DNA from: Clostridiales bacterium
GTDB taxonomy: Bacteria > Bacillota_A > Clostridia > Christensenellales > Aristaeellaceae
Length of the DNA stretch: 36,593 nt
Reading direction: 5' to 3'
NCBI GenBank assembly: GCA_024684665.1
Contig: JAIKWN010000002.1
Coordinates: 1 to 36,593 of the forward strand
The notes under the pieces are model-generated. The model was not told the DNA's origin. It did not search any database and saw only the letters and a program-made list of their open reading frames with translations. Positions 7,980 to 16,170 of the stretch are shown piece after piece (within the stretch, counting starts at the first letter, position 1; each line of letters starts with the position of its first letter). The position numbers and the translations under genes are program-made.

Positions 7980-8743
7980 CCTTTCGCAGGCCGTCTCTTT
8001 TCGCAGTTGCAGATCTGCATCTTCCTGGTGGCCAAAAAAAGCCCATGGACGTGTTTGGCTCCCACTGGAAGGATCACTTTGAACGGATCTCAAAGGACTG
8101 GCGGCAGAGGGTCGCACCAGAAGACCTGGTGCTGATCCCCGGAGATATTTCTTGGGCAATGCAACTTTCGGAAGCACTGCCTGATCTTGAGGATATCGCA
8201 GCGCTGCCCGGGCGCATTCTTCTCCTGCGGGGTAATCACGATTATTGGTGGGGTTCGCTCACGCAGCTTCGCGCCGCACTGCCAGAAAACATGCACGCAA
8301 TCCAAAACGACGCGTATGACGCGGGCTTTTGTGTCGTCTGCGGAACGCGTGGCTGGGAGATTCCGCCCGAAAAGGGAGCAGATCCACAGAACGTGAAAGT
8401 TTATGAGAGGGAGATCGGCAGGCTACGACTGTCTCTTGCAGCTGCTGCCCGCATCACGAGGGGGAGGCCCCTCATCGCAATGATGCACTATCCGCCCCTT
8501 TACCCGGAGATGCGGGAGCGGGGAACGGAAATGTCTCGCCTCCTGACGGAAGCTGGTGTGAAGCGTTGCGTGTACGGCCATTTACATGGTCCTCATACTC
8601 GCAAGGGGTTACATGAAACGGTTGACGGCGTCCGTTACGACCTGACATCGTGCGATTCGCTGGGATTCCGTTTGCTTGATGTAACACCGGAAAACTCAAA
8701 TGAAGGTTCTGAAGGATCCGGAGACTCCATATCTGCGAATTAG
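7976..8743 (+). CDS. Calcineurin-like metallophosphoesterase (COG1768-like)
   Basis: A 255-residue cytoplasmic phosphohydrolase of the calcineurin fold. The metal-binding motifs appear in order: DLHL near residue 13, GDISWAM, GNHDYWWG, MMHYPP and GHLHG. DISWAM and NHDYWW are typical of the 'predicted phosphohydrolase' group common in Firmicutes. The natural substrate is unknown. It starts with TTG 7976, overlapping the previous stop as TTGA, with GAGGAGG shortly upstream. The last 20 residues (NSNEGSEGSGDS) are low-complexity. A terminator follows. Confidence 0.88.
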   Translation: MTFRRPSLFAVADLHLPGGQKKPMDVFGSHWKDHFERISKDWRQRVAPEDLVLIPGDISWAMQLSEALPDLEDIAALPGRILLLRGNHDYWWGSLTQLRAALPENMHAIQNDAYDAGFCVVCGTRGWEIPPEKGADPQNVKVYEREIGRLRLSLAAAARITRGRPLIAMMHYPPLYPEMRERGTEMSRLLTEAGVKRCVYGHLHGPHTRKGLHETVDGVRYDLTSCDSLGFRLLDVTPENSNEGSEGSGDSISAN

Positions 8744-8811
8744 CAGCAGATTAGGCTCAGATTGAATGACCCTTTTGCATACGCTTGTTGAAAACCTAAG
8801 AAGAATAAGAA

Positions 8812-8851
8812 ATCCCGTTTCTGTCCGGAAGAGCAGAGCGGGATCTTTTTT
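8812..8851 (+). terminator. Rho-independent terminator after the phosphoesterase
   Basis: ATCCCG (8812-8817) pairs with CGGGAT (8839-8844), with further pairing inside (TCTG with CAGA), followed by CTTTTTT to 8851. It separates the phosphoesterase unit from the mraZ promoter. Confidence 0.75.
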
Positions 8852-8909
8852 GTTACGAAATAATTACGCGCTACAGCGGATTGTCGCAAAAACTTTATGG
8901 ATTTTTTTC

Positions 8910-8938
8910 TTGCGAAGTGGGGCGAGTTGGAGTAAAAT
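8910..8938 (+). promoter_or_regulatory. Promoter for the mraZ/division cluster
   Basis: TTGCGA (8910-8915) and TAAAAT (8933-8938) are 17 nt apart. This is the likely main promoter for mraZ through ftsQ. Confidence 0.6.
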
Positions 8939-8961
8939 ATCCATAAAAGGGTGGAAAGTGG
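8914..8961 (+). promoter_or_regulatory. Possible MraZ operator boxes
   Basis: Four GTGG-like boxes surround the promoter: GAAGTGG (8914-8920), GAGTTGG (8924-8930), AGGGTGG (8948-8954) and AAAGTGG (8955-8961). MraZ in other bacteria represses its own operon through clustered direct repeats of AAAGTGG or TGGGN type. The first two boxes are one 10-base period apart, the last two are seven apart. Autoregulation here is an inference. Confidence 0.35.
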
Positions 8962-8988
8962 TTTCCTAGACGGAGGTGAGTGATCGCG

Positions 8989-9435
8989 ATGGCATTTTCG
9001 GGTTCCTTTGATCACTCGCTGGATGGAAAAGGGCGTGCGATCATTCCTGCATCTTTCCGGGATGCTTTGGGGGAAAACTTCACGATTACCATCAATCCAC
9101 ACAGGACGTCGATCGCCGTTTATCCCAAAGAGGAATGGGACAAGCAGCTTGCGAGACTCGCTCGAATAAATCCGCTTGACCGCCAGGGAATGCAATATGA
9201 ACGCTACATCATGAGCGTTTCTTTTTCGGAGAACAACATCGACGCACAGGGCCGGGTCTTAATCCCAGCGAAGCTGCGGCAGATGCTGGGACTCACTAGG
9301 GATATCGTTTTTGTGGGTCTTGTGGATTACATCGAAATCTGGGATATGAAGCGTTTCCGCGAGAATTCTGCTTTTGTGGAAGAGAATTTCGATTCGCTGT
9401 CTGATTACGTATACGAGAGGTATCCAGAGGTCTAA
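8989..9435 (+). CDS. mraZ: Transcriptional regulator MraZ
   Basis: A 148-residue AbrB-fold protein with two SpoVT-AbrB half-domains: FDHSLDGKGRAIIPASFRDAL near the start and NNIDAQGRVLIPAKLRQMLG near residue 85. MraZ forms a ring and usually represses the division and cell wall cluster that it heads, binding repeats in its own promoter. I chose ATG 8989 since GGAGGTGA lies 9 nt upstream; GTG 8980 is too close to that site. It opens the local dcw cluster. The usual next gene, the methyltransferase rsmH, is absent, and an FtsL-like gene follows after 36 nt. Confidence 0.94.
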   Translation: MAFSGSFDHSLDGKGRAIIPASFRDALGENFTITINPHRTSIAVYPKEEWDKQLARLARINPLDRQGMQYERYIMSVSFSENNIDAQGRVLIPAKLRQMLGLTRDIVFVGLVDYIEIWDMKRFRENSAFVEENFDSLSDYVYERYPEV

Positions 9436-9471
9436 ATTCTGTCCCTGGCGGAATGAGAAGGGGGGATCGGT

Positions 9472-10104
9472 ATGGCTGTGCAGCGTGGACGCCGCAGGAC
9501 GGTATCTGCTTATTCCGCCGGCGGCTATTCCGATGAGCAGGATCTCTACCTCTCCGCCCTGCGGCCTGGTTCCCGACAGGACAGATTGCGAGATCTGAAC
9601 CGGCGCGGTTACGCGGAAGCCGATTCGCCAGATCCGTTTTTCGAAGAGGAATTTCACGCGTCCTGTCAACAGGAACACAAGAGGGAAACCGGTTTCTGGC
9701 ATGCATTCCGGGAGGAAGTCTCGCAGGACCGATTAGGGGCTGCGCTTTGCTCCTTTCTTTTGATTGTGGTTCTTCTGCTCGGTGGCTTTTGGGTGAGGCA
9801 GATGGCGGTTAGCGCTAGAAACCGGAGCGATCTGGAATCCTATCTCCGCCGAACGGAAGCGCTTCTTGCGGCGAATGAAACGCTTCGGCAGGAGCTTTCC
9901 CGTGTACAGGACGGCGAACGGATCCGCAATCTTGCCATGAACGAACATGGGATGATGCGGCGGGAACGGGCGGAAACGGTGGAGATCTACATCCCGGTTC
10001 CCGAACGGGGGAATGTTGCAGCGCCACACGCGTCAGAAGAGACTAAATTCGAGATGTTGGATTTTCTTCTGGGGCTGCTGGACAGGCTGAAGATCGGCGG
10101 ATGA
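9472..10104 (+). CDS. FtsL/DivIC-like division protein
   Basis: A 210-residue bitopic membrane protein at the ftsL position of the cluster. An unusually long, charged N-terminal cytoplasmic part (about 85 residues) precedes one membrane helix (LGAALCSFLLIVVLLLGGFW). After that comes a heptad-like stretch (LESYLRRTEALLAANETLRQELSRV) and the typical end, ERIRNLAMNEHGMMRRE. That last motif matches the 'R-I-x-x-x-A-x-x-x-x-G-M' end of the FtsL/DivIC coiled coil. These proteins join FtsQ/DivIB in the divisome. FtsL and DivIC cannot be told apart here. GGGGGAT precedes the ATG. Confidence 0.72.
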   Translation: MAVQRGRRRTVSAYSAGGYSDEQDLYLSALRPGSRQDRLRDLNRRGYAEADSPDPFFEEEFHASCQQEHKRETGFWHAFREEVSQDRLGAALCSFLLIVVLLLGGFWVRQMAVSARNRSDLESYLRRTEALLAANETLRQELSRVQDGERIRNLAMNEHGMMRRERAETVEIYIPVPERGNVAAPHASEETKFEMLDFLLGLLDRLKIGG

Positions 10105-10141
10105 TTTGCCGCCTCAGGAAGAATCTGACAGGGAGGACGGT

Positions 10142-11611
10142 ATGATCCTTTCCGGACTTATATCCGATTTGCCGGAGCTATTAGAGCGTCCAGAGGATGG
10201 GTCGGTTTTGATTGAAACGCTTTCGGCGGATTCCCGTGTTCCTGTAAAGAACGGGCTTTTCTTTTGCATCCCAGGGGGACGGGCTGACGGGCATGATTTT
10301 GCACGCCAAGCCATCGAAAACGGTTGCGTCGCGCTTATTGTGGAACGTAGACTTCCGGTTTCGGTGCAGCAGGTTGTCGTAAGCGACGTGCGCGCTGCGA
10401 TGACACGAATTTCCTCAGCCTTCTACGGCCATCCAGAAAAGCGGCTGAAGCTGGTTGGCATAACGGGAACGAAGGGAAAGACGACGACAACGTATCTTCT
10501 CAAGAGCATTCTGGAAACCGCTGGAATCCCCTGCGGGATCATCGGGACGACGGGATGCATTGCTGGCAGCACAAAACTGCCCACCAAGCTGACCACACCG
10601 GATCCAATCGAGATGTTTTCAATTCTCTCCATCATGGCGAACGCTGGCGTCGAAGTCGTCTGCATGGAAGTATCGGCCCACGCACTTTATCTAAGAAAAC
10701 TGGAAGGGATTACCTTTGAGGCGGCGGCTTATACAAATCTCTCGCAGGATCATCTGGATTTCTTCGGCACAATGGAGCGTTATTTTGCGGCGAAACGTCT
10801 CCTCTTCCGGGACGGAATGGTGCGTAATGCCGCTGTGAATATTGACGAAGAAACGTCAGAACAGGTACGGGAGGGGCTGACCTGCCCACTTATCACCTAT
10901 GGCATCAGCAGTCCGTCGGATCTTTTCGCAAAGGACATCGAGATCACGGAAAGCGGTGTCTCCTTTACGCTCAGTCTGAGAGATCTGCACTCGGCGCATG
11001 TGCATATGCTGCTTACAGGTACCTTCAATGTCTATAATGCACTGGCGGCAGCTAGCCTCGCACTGATTCTCGGCGTCTCTCTCGAGGATATCCGGACGGG
11101 ACTGCAAAAACTCGTCTCGGTTCCTGGCCGCGTGGAAATGCTGAAAACGGATACACCGTACCGCGTCCTGCTAGATTACAGTCACTCGCCGGACGCGCTT
11201 TCAAACATTCTCCGGACGGTGCGGGAATTTTGCCGTGGCCGTGTTATTCTCGTGTTTGGCTGCGGAGGAGACCGTGATAAGGGCAAGCGTCCGATCATGG
11301 GAAGGATCGCGGGGGAGATGGCCGATTACTCTATCTTGACCAGCGACAACCCGCGGTTTGAGGACCCGATGATAATCTTGAAGGCGATCGAGAGCGGAAT
11401 CCAGGAGACGGGCGCGTCTTACGAGATCATCGAAAATCGGCGCGACGCAATTCGCATGGCGCTAGAATCCGCAGCGGGCGGTGACATCGTCATCCTCGCA
11501 GGAAAGGGTCATGAAACGTATCAGGATATTCAGGGGGTTAAGCGCCCCTTCGACGAGAAAGCCATCGTGTCGGAATTGCTCGCGGAGATTGCAGAGGAAA
11601 GCCGGCTCTGA
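10142..11611 (+). CDS. murE: UDP-MurNAc-tripeptide ligase MurE (DAP-adding type)
   Basis: Adds the third residue of the peptidoglycan stem peptide using ATP. The 489-residue protein has the Mur ligase N-domain (DSRVPVKNGLFFCIPG), the P-loop GTKGKTTTTYLL near residue 110, the central MEVSAHAL and NLSQDHLDFFGTM, the carbamylated Lys in AAKRLLF, and the C-domain with VFGCGGDRDKGKRP. DNPRFE near residue 402 is the arginine-containing motif of enzymes that add meso-diaminopimelate (lysine-type enzymes have a different sequence there). This fits the presence of the DAP pathway. I chose ATG 10142 for its GGGAGG six bases upstream. It lies between the ftsL-like gene and mraY, and murF is missing from the cluster. 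Confidence 0.95.
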   Translation: MILSGLISDLPELLERPEDGSVLIETLSADSRVPVKNGLFFCIPGGRADGHDFARQAIENGCVALIVERRLPVSVQQVVVSDVRAAMTRISSAFYGHPEKRLKLVGITGTKGKTTTTYLLKSILETAGIPCGIIGTTGCIAGSTKLPTKLTTPDPIEMFSILSIMANAGVEVVCMEVSAHALYLRKLEGITFEAAAYTNLSQDHLDFFGTMERYFAAKRLLFRDGMVRNAAVNIDEETSEQVREGLTCPLITYGISSPSDLFAKDIEITESGVSFTLSLRDLHSAHVHMLLTGTFNVYNALAAASLALILGVSLEDIRTGLQKLVSVPGRVEMLKTDTPYRVLLDYSHSPDALSNILRTVREFCRGRVILVFGCGGDRDKGKRPIMGRIAGEMADYSILTSDNPRFEDPMIILKAIESGIQETGASYEIIENRRDAIRMALESAAGGDIVILAGKGHETYQDIQGVKRPFDEKAIVSELLAEIAEESRL

Positions 11612-11629
11612 GGCGGAAGGGGTGAAAGA

Positions 11630-12595
11630 ATGCGGGAAATGCTCGCGATGCTATTGGCTTTTGCCGTTTCTACGGTGGTGACATGGCGGCTGCTTCCGGT
11701 ATTGCGGGAAAAATGCAGGCAGAATGTGTATGAGCTCGCGCCGGGGGCGCATCAGAAAAAACAGGGCACGCCTACCATGGGTGGATTCGCGATTGCCGGA
11801 GGCGGACTCTTGTCCGCCCTCGTTTTCTTGGCGACTGGAAAAGTGGATCCCGCGCCCGCATTGGCGTTTGCGGCTCTCGCTTTGGGAAATCTACTGATTG
11901 GTTTCGTGGACGATATGACCAAGATCCGCCGGGGGAAAAACGACGGCCTCACACCGAAGCAGAAGCTGGTTTTCCAGACAGCGCTTGCGTTTTTTTTCTC
12001 CCTTTGGTGTGCGATGCGGCCGGATGTGGGTACCGCGATCCGCATTCCCTTCTTGCACAGCGAGCTGGAGCTCGGTATCCTGTATGTCCCCCTGATGACC
12101 TTTGTCATTGTGGGAACCACCAACAGCGCGAACCTGATGGACGGGCTGGATGGCCTGCTTTCTTCCGTGGCCCTTGTGGACTTTGGAACGCTTGCTTTCC
12201 TGGCGGCATTTTTTGCCGTGCCGGGGCTTTCCACATCCTGCACCGCCTTTATGGGCGGCTGTATGGGTTTTTTACTGTTCAATTCTCACCCTGCCGCCGT
12301 ATTCATGGGGGATACGGGTTCCATGTTTATCGGGGGAGCGGTTTCAGCTGCGGCTTTGCTGCTACGGGAACCGCTGCTTCTCGTGTTGATTGCGTTCTGG
12401 ATGATGATGTCAAGCATATCGGATCTCATCCAGTTTGCTTACTTTCGGAAAACGCACGGGAAGCGGTTTTTTAAGATGGCCCCCATTCATCATCACTTTG
12501 AACTGTGTGGCCTTTCAGAAACGAAAATCGTGACGATGTATATGCTTACGACGATTGCCTTATGCGCCCTTGCGCTGATTGGGACGATTTCGTGA
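11630..12595 (+). CDS. mraY: Phospho-MurNAc-pentapeptide transferase MraY
   Basis: Transfers phospho-MurNAc-pentapeptide from UDP to undecaprenyl phosphate, making lipid I at the inner face of the membrane. It is a 321-residue polytopic protein with about ten helices. Hallmarks: KQGTPTMGG, the catalytic Asp pair in FVDDMTKI (about residue 95), NSANLMDGLDGL (about 167), FMGDTGS and the HHHFE motif near residue 286. GGAAGGGGTG precedes the ATG. The gene sits 18 nt after murE and slightly upstream of murD. The membrane partners murG and ftsW are not in this cluster. Confidence 0.95.
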   Translation: MREMLAMLLAFAVSTVVTWRLLPVLREKCRQNVYELAPGAHQKKQGTPTMGGFAIAGGGLLSALVFLATGKVDPAPALAFAALALGNLLIGFVDDMTKIRRGKNDGLTPKQKLVFQTALAFFFSLWCAMRPDVGTAIRIPFLHSELELGILYVPLMTFVIVGTTNSANLMDGLDGLLSSVALVDFGTLAFLAAFFAVPGLSTSCTAFMGGCMGFLLFNSHPAAVFMGDTGSMFIGGAVSAAALLLREPLLLVLIAFWMMMSSISDLIQFAYFRKTHGKRFFKMAPIHHHFELCGLSETKIVTMYMLTTIALCALALIGTIS

Positions 12596-12608
12596 GCTGG
12601 GAGGGACA

Positions 12609-13985
12609 ATGGACTGGAAAGAGAAACGGGTTCTGATTTGCGGTATGGCGCGCAGTGGCGTTTCTGCGGCGCAGGCGCTCTGTAACCTAGGTGCGAAGGT
12701 TACAGTATCAGACAGGAAAACAGAGGAAGAATTGGATACGGATCTCTCGCTACTGCGCTCGATGGGGTGCTCGTTCCTACTGGGGAGCGATCCCGGGAAC
12801 CCGGCAGGGCGGTTCGACGTTGTTGTAATTAGCCCAGGTATTCCGTACGCGGCGCCCTTTGTCGGGCAGTCAGTCGCTGCTGGGATCCCGGTGATCGGGG
12901 AACTGGAACTGGGGGCGGAGCTGACGCACGGTGATCTCGTTGCAATTACGGGCACAAATGGGAAAACCACCACCACGACGTTGACTGGGGAATTCTTCCG
13001 GGAAGCCGGCCGCAGGACATATGTGGTAGGGAATATCGGATATCCCATCACGGAGACCGCTCTTGTGACGAACGACGAGGATGTGACGGTCGCAGAGGTC
13101 AGCTCGTATCAATGCGAAAGTATTACCGATTTCCACCCGAGAGTTGCTGCAGTGCTTAATATCACCGAGGATCATTTAGCCCGTCACGGGTCCATGGACG
13201 TTTATATCGGCATGAAAAAGCGAATCTTCCGCTGGCAGACAGAGGAGGATTATGCCGTTCTCAATTACGATGATGCAGAATGTCGCAAAATGGCGGAAGG
13301 GATCCGGGCGAAGGTTCTCTGGTTTTCAAGAAAAGAGAAGGTGGGAGCCGGCGCCTATGTGAAAGACGGAGAGGTCGTCATCGCAGGGCATGAAAAAGAA
13401 CCCGTCTGCCGCACTTGCGAGATCCGCATCCCCGGGAGCCACAATCTGGAAAACGCACTTGCGGCGGTCGCCATCACTTACAGCCTCGGTGTTCCGATTC
13501 CCTGCATGCGGAAGGTCCTTCTTTCGTTCCCTGGGGTGGAACATCGAATTGAGACGGTGCGGGAGGTGGACGGTGTCGTCTGGGTAAACGACTCCAAGGG
13601 AACGAACGTCGATTCCACCATTAAAGCCATCAATGCGATGACAAGGCCGACGGTCTTAATTCTCGGAGGAAGCGACAAAAAAGTATCCTTTGTCCCGCTA
13701 GCAGAGGCAATCGTTGCTTCTCCCCTGATCCGGCGTTGCGTTCTCATCGGCGATACGGCGGAACAGATCAAAAACGCGCTTCTGGCGGCGGGTTATAAAG
13801 AATTCCGGATGGCGGGGTATGATTTTGATCGGTGTCTAGCAATCTGCCGCGAGGAGGCGGCCGCAGGAGATTGCGTCCTGCTTTCGCCGGCTTGCGCTAG
13901 TTTTGATATGTTCCGGGATTACGAGGATCGGGGCCAGGTATTTAAGAAGAAGGTACTTTCCTTTGTGGAGAATTCAGGCGCATGA
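12609..13985 (+). CDS. murD: UDP-MurNAc-L-alanine:D-glutamate ligase MurD
   Basis: Adds D-glutamate to UDP-MurNAc-L-Ala. The 458-residue protein starts with a Rossmann-like domain (GMARSGVSAAQALCNLGAKVTVSD), then the P-loop GTNGKTTTTTL near residue 115, EVSSYQ, NITEDHLARHGSM, a catalytic-Lys region (YIGMKKRIF), PGSHNLENALAA, the C-domain VNDSKGTNVDSTIKAI, LGGSDK and LSPACASFDMF. I chose ATG 12609, with GGGAGGG seven bases upstream. It overlaps ftsQ by ATGA. Confidence 0.95.
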   Translation: MDWKEKRVLICGMARSGVSAAQALCNLGAKVTVSDRKTEEELDTDLSLLRSMGCSFLLGSDPGNPAGRFDVVVISPGIPYAAPFVGQSVAAGIPVIGELELGAELTHGDLVAITGTNGKTTTTTLTGEFFREAGRRTYVVGNIGYPITETALVTNDEDVTVAEVSSYQCESITDFHPRVAAVLNITEDHLARHGSMDVYIGMKKRIFRWQTEEDYAVLNYDDAECRKMAEGIRAKVLWFSRKEKVGAGAYVKDGEVVIAGHEKEPVCRTCEIRIPGSHNLENALAAVAITYSLGVPIPCMRKVLLSFPGVEHRIETVREVDGVVWVNDSKGTNVDSTIKAINAMTRPTVLILGGSDKKVSFVPLAEAIVASPLIRRCVLIGDTAEQIKNALLAAGYKEFRMAGYDFDRCLAICREEAAAGDCVLLSPACASFDMFRDYEDRGQVFKKKVLSFVENSGA

Positions 13986-14815
13986 GGCGCGGGACAAAAA
14001 AACGGGGATGCCTTATCCCTTTATTGCTGGTTCTCGTTGTCGGGATTGCAGTCTGTTTTGCAGTCGTAGCAACAGATACCGTCCGGGAAATTCGGGTGGT
14101 GGGAAATCGGATGATTCCAGCGGAGGACATCGTGGAGCTTTCCGGAATCAGCATAGGAAGCAAACGCCGCCTTCTCTCCGTACAGGATGTGCGAAAGCGG
14201 GTAGAATCCAATTATTCCCTTGAATTCTCCGGGCTTGACTTTGATTATAAAGGAACGTTGACCATCCGAATCCGGGAGAGGACGGGCATCGCGGCTGTCT
14301 GGCAGAACGGTTTCTGCTATGTCCTTGATCGCGAGGGAATGGTGATTGGCAGGCATACGGAGCCGGACGCGGAGTTTTCTGCCGGCCCAGTAATCCTTGG
14401 AATCCGAGTCATGACTGGCGCAACAGTGCGAATTGGAGCTCTGTTCCCGGTGCAGGATGACAGACAAATGGAAACGCTGCGGCTTGCACTTGCCGCTATG
14501 CAGGAGACGAATATGCTCACCCGGGCCGCTTCCTTGTCCCTGCAGAATGAAGAAGATATTGTGATTGCCACCCGCGAACGTGCGAGCATCCGGTTGGGGG
14601 ACAGGCGGGATCTCACAGTAAAACTACTGATTGCACGGGAAGTGCTAAACCTCCGTAAGGATGAGCCGGGCGGGCTTGAAGGGGTCTGGATTGATGTCAG
14701 CAGCGGGAAAGATGCGCATTACATCCCTAAAACCTTGCCGACCGTCACCCCGACACCGACGGATACGCCCGCTCCTACGGTCGAAGAAACGGGAAAAAAG
14801 AAGAAGAAACGCTGA
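13982..14815 (+). CDS. ftsQ: Cell division protein FtsQ/DivIB
   Basis: A 277-residue bitopic divisome protein. A basic N-terminus is followed by one membrane helix (LIPLLLVLVVGIAVCFAVVA) and a POTRA domain: VREIRVVGNRMIPAEDIVELSGI, then LLSVQDVRKRVES and LTIRIRERTGIAAVWQNGFCYVLDREGMVI. The rest is the FtsQ beta domain. The last 30 residues are a Thr/Pro-rich stretch ending in a lysine block (KKKKKR), likely a disordered extracellular tail. Its start overlaps murD by ATGA. It should pair with the FtsL-like protein encoded 4 kb upstream. Confidence 0.88.
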   Translation: MRRGTKKRGCLIPLLLVLVVGIAVCFAVVATDTVREIRVVGNRMIPAEDIVELSGISIGSKRRLLSVQDVRKRVESNYSLEFSGLDFDYKGTLTIRIRERTGIAAVWQNGFCYVLDREGMVIGRHTEPDAEFSAGPVILGIRVMTGATVRIGALFPVQDDRQMETLRLALAAMQETNMLTRAASLSLQNEEDIVIATRERASIRLGDRRDLTVKLLIAREVLNLRKDEPGGLEGVWIDVSSGKDAHYIPKTLPTVTPTPTDTPAPTVEETGKKKKKR

Positions 14816-14834
14816 CGCTTTTTTTGCGCGGGTC

Positions 14835-14863
14835 TTGCGCGTGCAAACAGAATCGGTTACAAT
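14835..14863 (+). promoter_or_regulatory. Promoter for ftsA-ftsZ
   Basis: TTGCGC (14835-14840) and TACAAT (14858-14863) are separated by 17 nt in the gap between ftsQ and ftsA. It would allow ftsAZ to be expressed apart from the Mur genes. Confidence 0.5.
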
Positions 14864-14932
14864 AGAACAGATGAAAGAAAATCGGTGGATTGGGCTTCAG
14901 GGAAACCGGTAAGGAACAGGAGCGGGTTGTCT

Positions 14933-16120
14933 ATGGCCAAAAAAGGGATTACTGTCCTCGATTTCGGCACTTCCAAAATCATCGCGATGCAGGCGGAGGA
15001 GATCAGTGGGAAGAAGCTGACCGCCATAACCTCTGTCGGTATGGCACCATACGACGGGTTTATGAACGATGGCTGGAATGACCCAGCAAAAGTGAAAGAC
15101 GCGATTGCCGCTGCCATCGGTGCGATGGAAGACAAGCTGAATACGCAGATCAGGCATGCCTATGTGGGTGTGCCAGGTGAGTTTATCCATTTTTATGTTC
15201 TTTCCGAAAAGGTGAAACTGCAGGGAGCTGATCCGAAAGTCACCCAGCAGGATGTGGAGAAGCTCCTCAGGGCGACTACGGAGGCGCTGGGTAATCCCAC
15301 TGGTCCCATTATCCACCGCTCCGCAGCTTGGTTCCGCGTGGACGACGGCAAGAAAACGCTGGAACCGATTGGCATGAAGGGCTCTGAATTGGAGGGAATG
15401 ATCAGCTTCGCCGTGGCGGAAAAACGTTTTGTGGATGATATCCGCGAACGGCTAGACAGTTTGGATATCAAACCGGACGGGCTCTATTCCACTTCGGTCG
15501 CGGAGATGCTACACCTCGTTCCGTATGAGGAACGGGACCGCACCGCGATCCTCATCGACGTGGGCTATCTGTCCACGGAGGTCATGGCGGTGGAAGGAGA
15601 CGCGGTTATCTGGCAGAAAGTCATTCCCTTCGGCGGCGCGCATATCACCGTGGATCTTTCCTATGGATTCCAGAAGCATTTTGCACTCTGTGAAAAGGTA
15701 AAGCGCGGGTACAGTTTTACAGATACCGCCGGACGGGAAATCGAAGTGGAGACCGACGACGGGCAGATCGAGCGCTTTGACGGAACGCGGGTCGATATGA
15801 TCGTCAAGGCGCGGGTGGATGAAATCCTCGAAATGATCGCGGACGCCATAGACAAGAGTGGTGTTTATATTGATAAGGAGACTGTGTATTACGTGACTGG
15901 CGGTGGCATCATGACAATGACAGATGCGCGCTATTACCTAAACGAGAAACTGAAACACAACGTTCGCGAAGGCAAACCGAAGATCGAAAGGCTGAAACCG
16001 CCGGCAGTGTATGCCAGCGCCAGCGCCCTGGTGGAACTGATTTTTAATCTAACAGATTCGCAGGAGCCGCAGGGAGGTGGCCTGTTTGCAAGGATCCGGA
16101 GACTCTTCCGCAAATCCTGA
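14933..16120 (+). CDS. ftsA: Cell division protein FtsA
   Basis: Actin-like membrane tether for FtsZ. The 395-residue protein opens with VLDFGTSKIIAM, the phosphate-1 loop, followed by an SHS2-like 1C domain (about 75-165, with HAYVGVPGEFIHFYVLSEKV and VTQQDVEKLLRAT). AILIDVGYLSTEVM and VIPFGGAHITVDLSYGF form the second phosphate loop region, and YYVTGGGIMTM the adenosine loop. The last residues, GGLFARIRRLFRKS, form a basic amphipathic helix of the membrane-targeting type. I chose ATG 14933, with AGGAG 10 nt upstream; the earlier in-frame ATG 14885 has no good site. It is 50 nt upstream of ftsZ. Confidence 0.9.
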   Translation: MAKKGITVLDFGTSKIIAMQAEEISGKKLTAITSVGMAPYDGFMNDGWNDPAKVKDAIAAAIGAMEDKLNTQIRHAYVGVPGEFIHFYVLSEKVKLQGADPKVTQQDVEKLLRATTEALGNPTGPIIHRSAAWFRVDDGKKTLEPIGMKGSELEGMISFAVAEKRFVDDIRERLDSLDIKPDGLYSTSVAEMLHLVPYEERDRTAILIDVGYLSTEVMAVEGDAVIWQKVIPFGGAHITVDLSYGFQKHFALCEKVKRGYSFTDTAGREIEVETDDGQIERFDGTRVDMIVKARVDEILEMIADAIDKSGVYIDKETVYYVTGGGIMTMTDARYYLNEKLKHNVREGKPKIERLKPPAVYASASALVELIFNLTDSQEPQGGGLFARIRRLFRKS

Positions 16121-16170
16121 CGAAGCAGGCTTAACCCATGAGATGAACGGTGATGAAGGAGGAAAAACCT

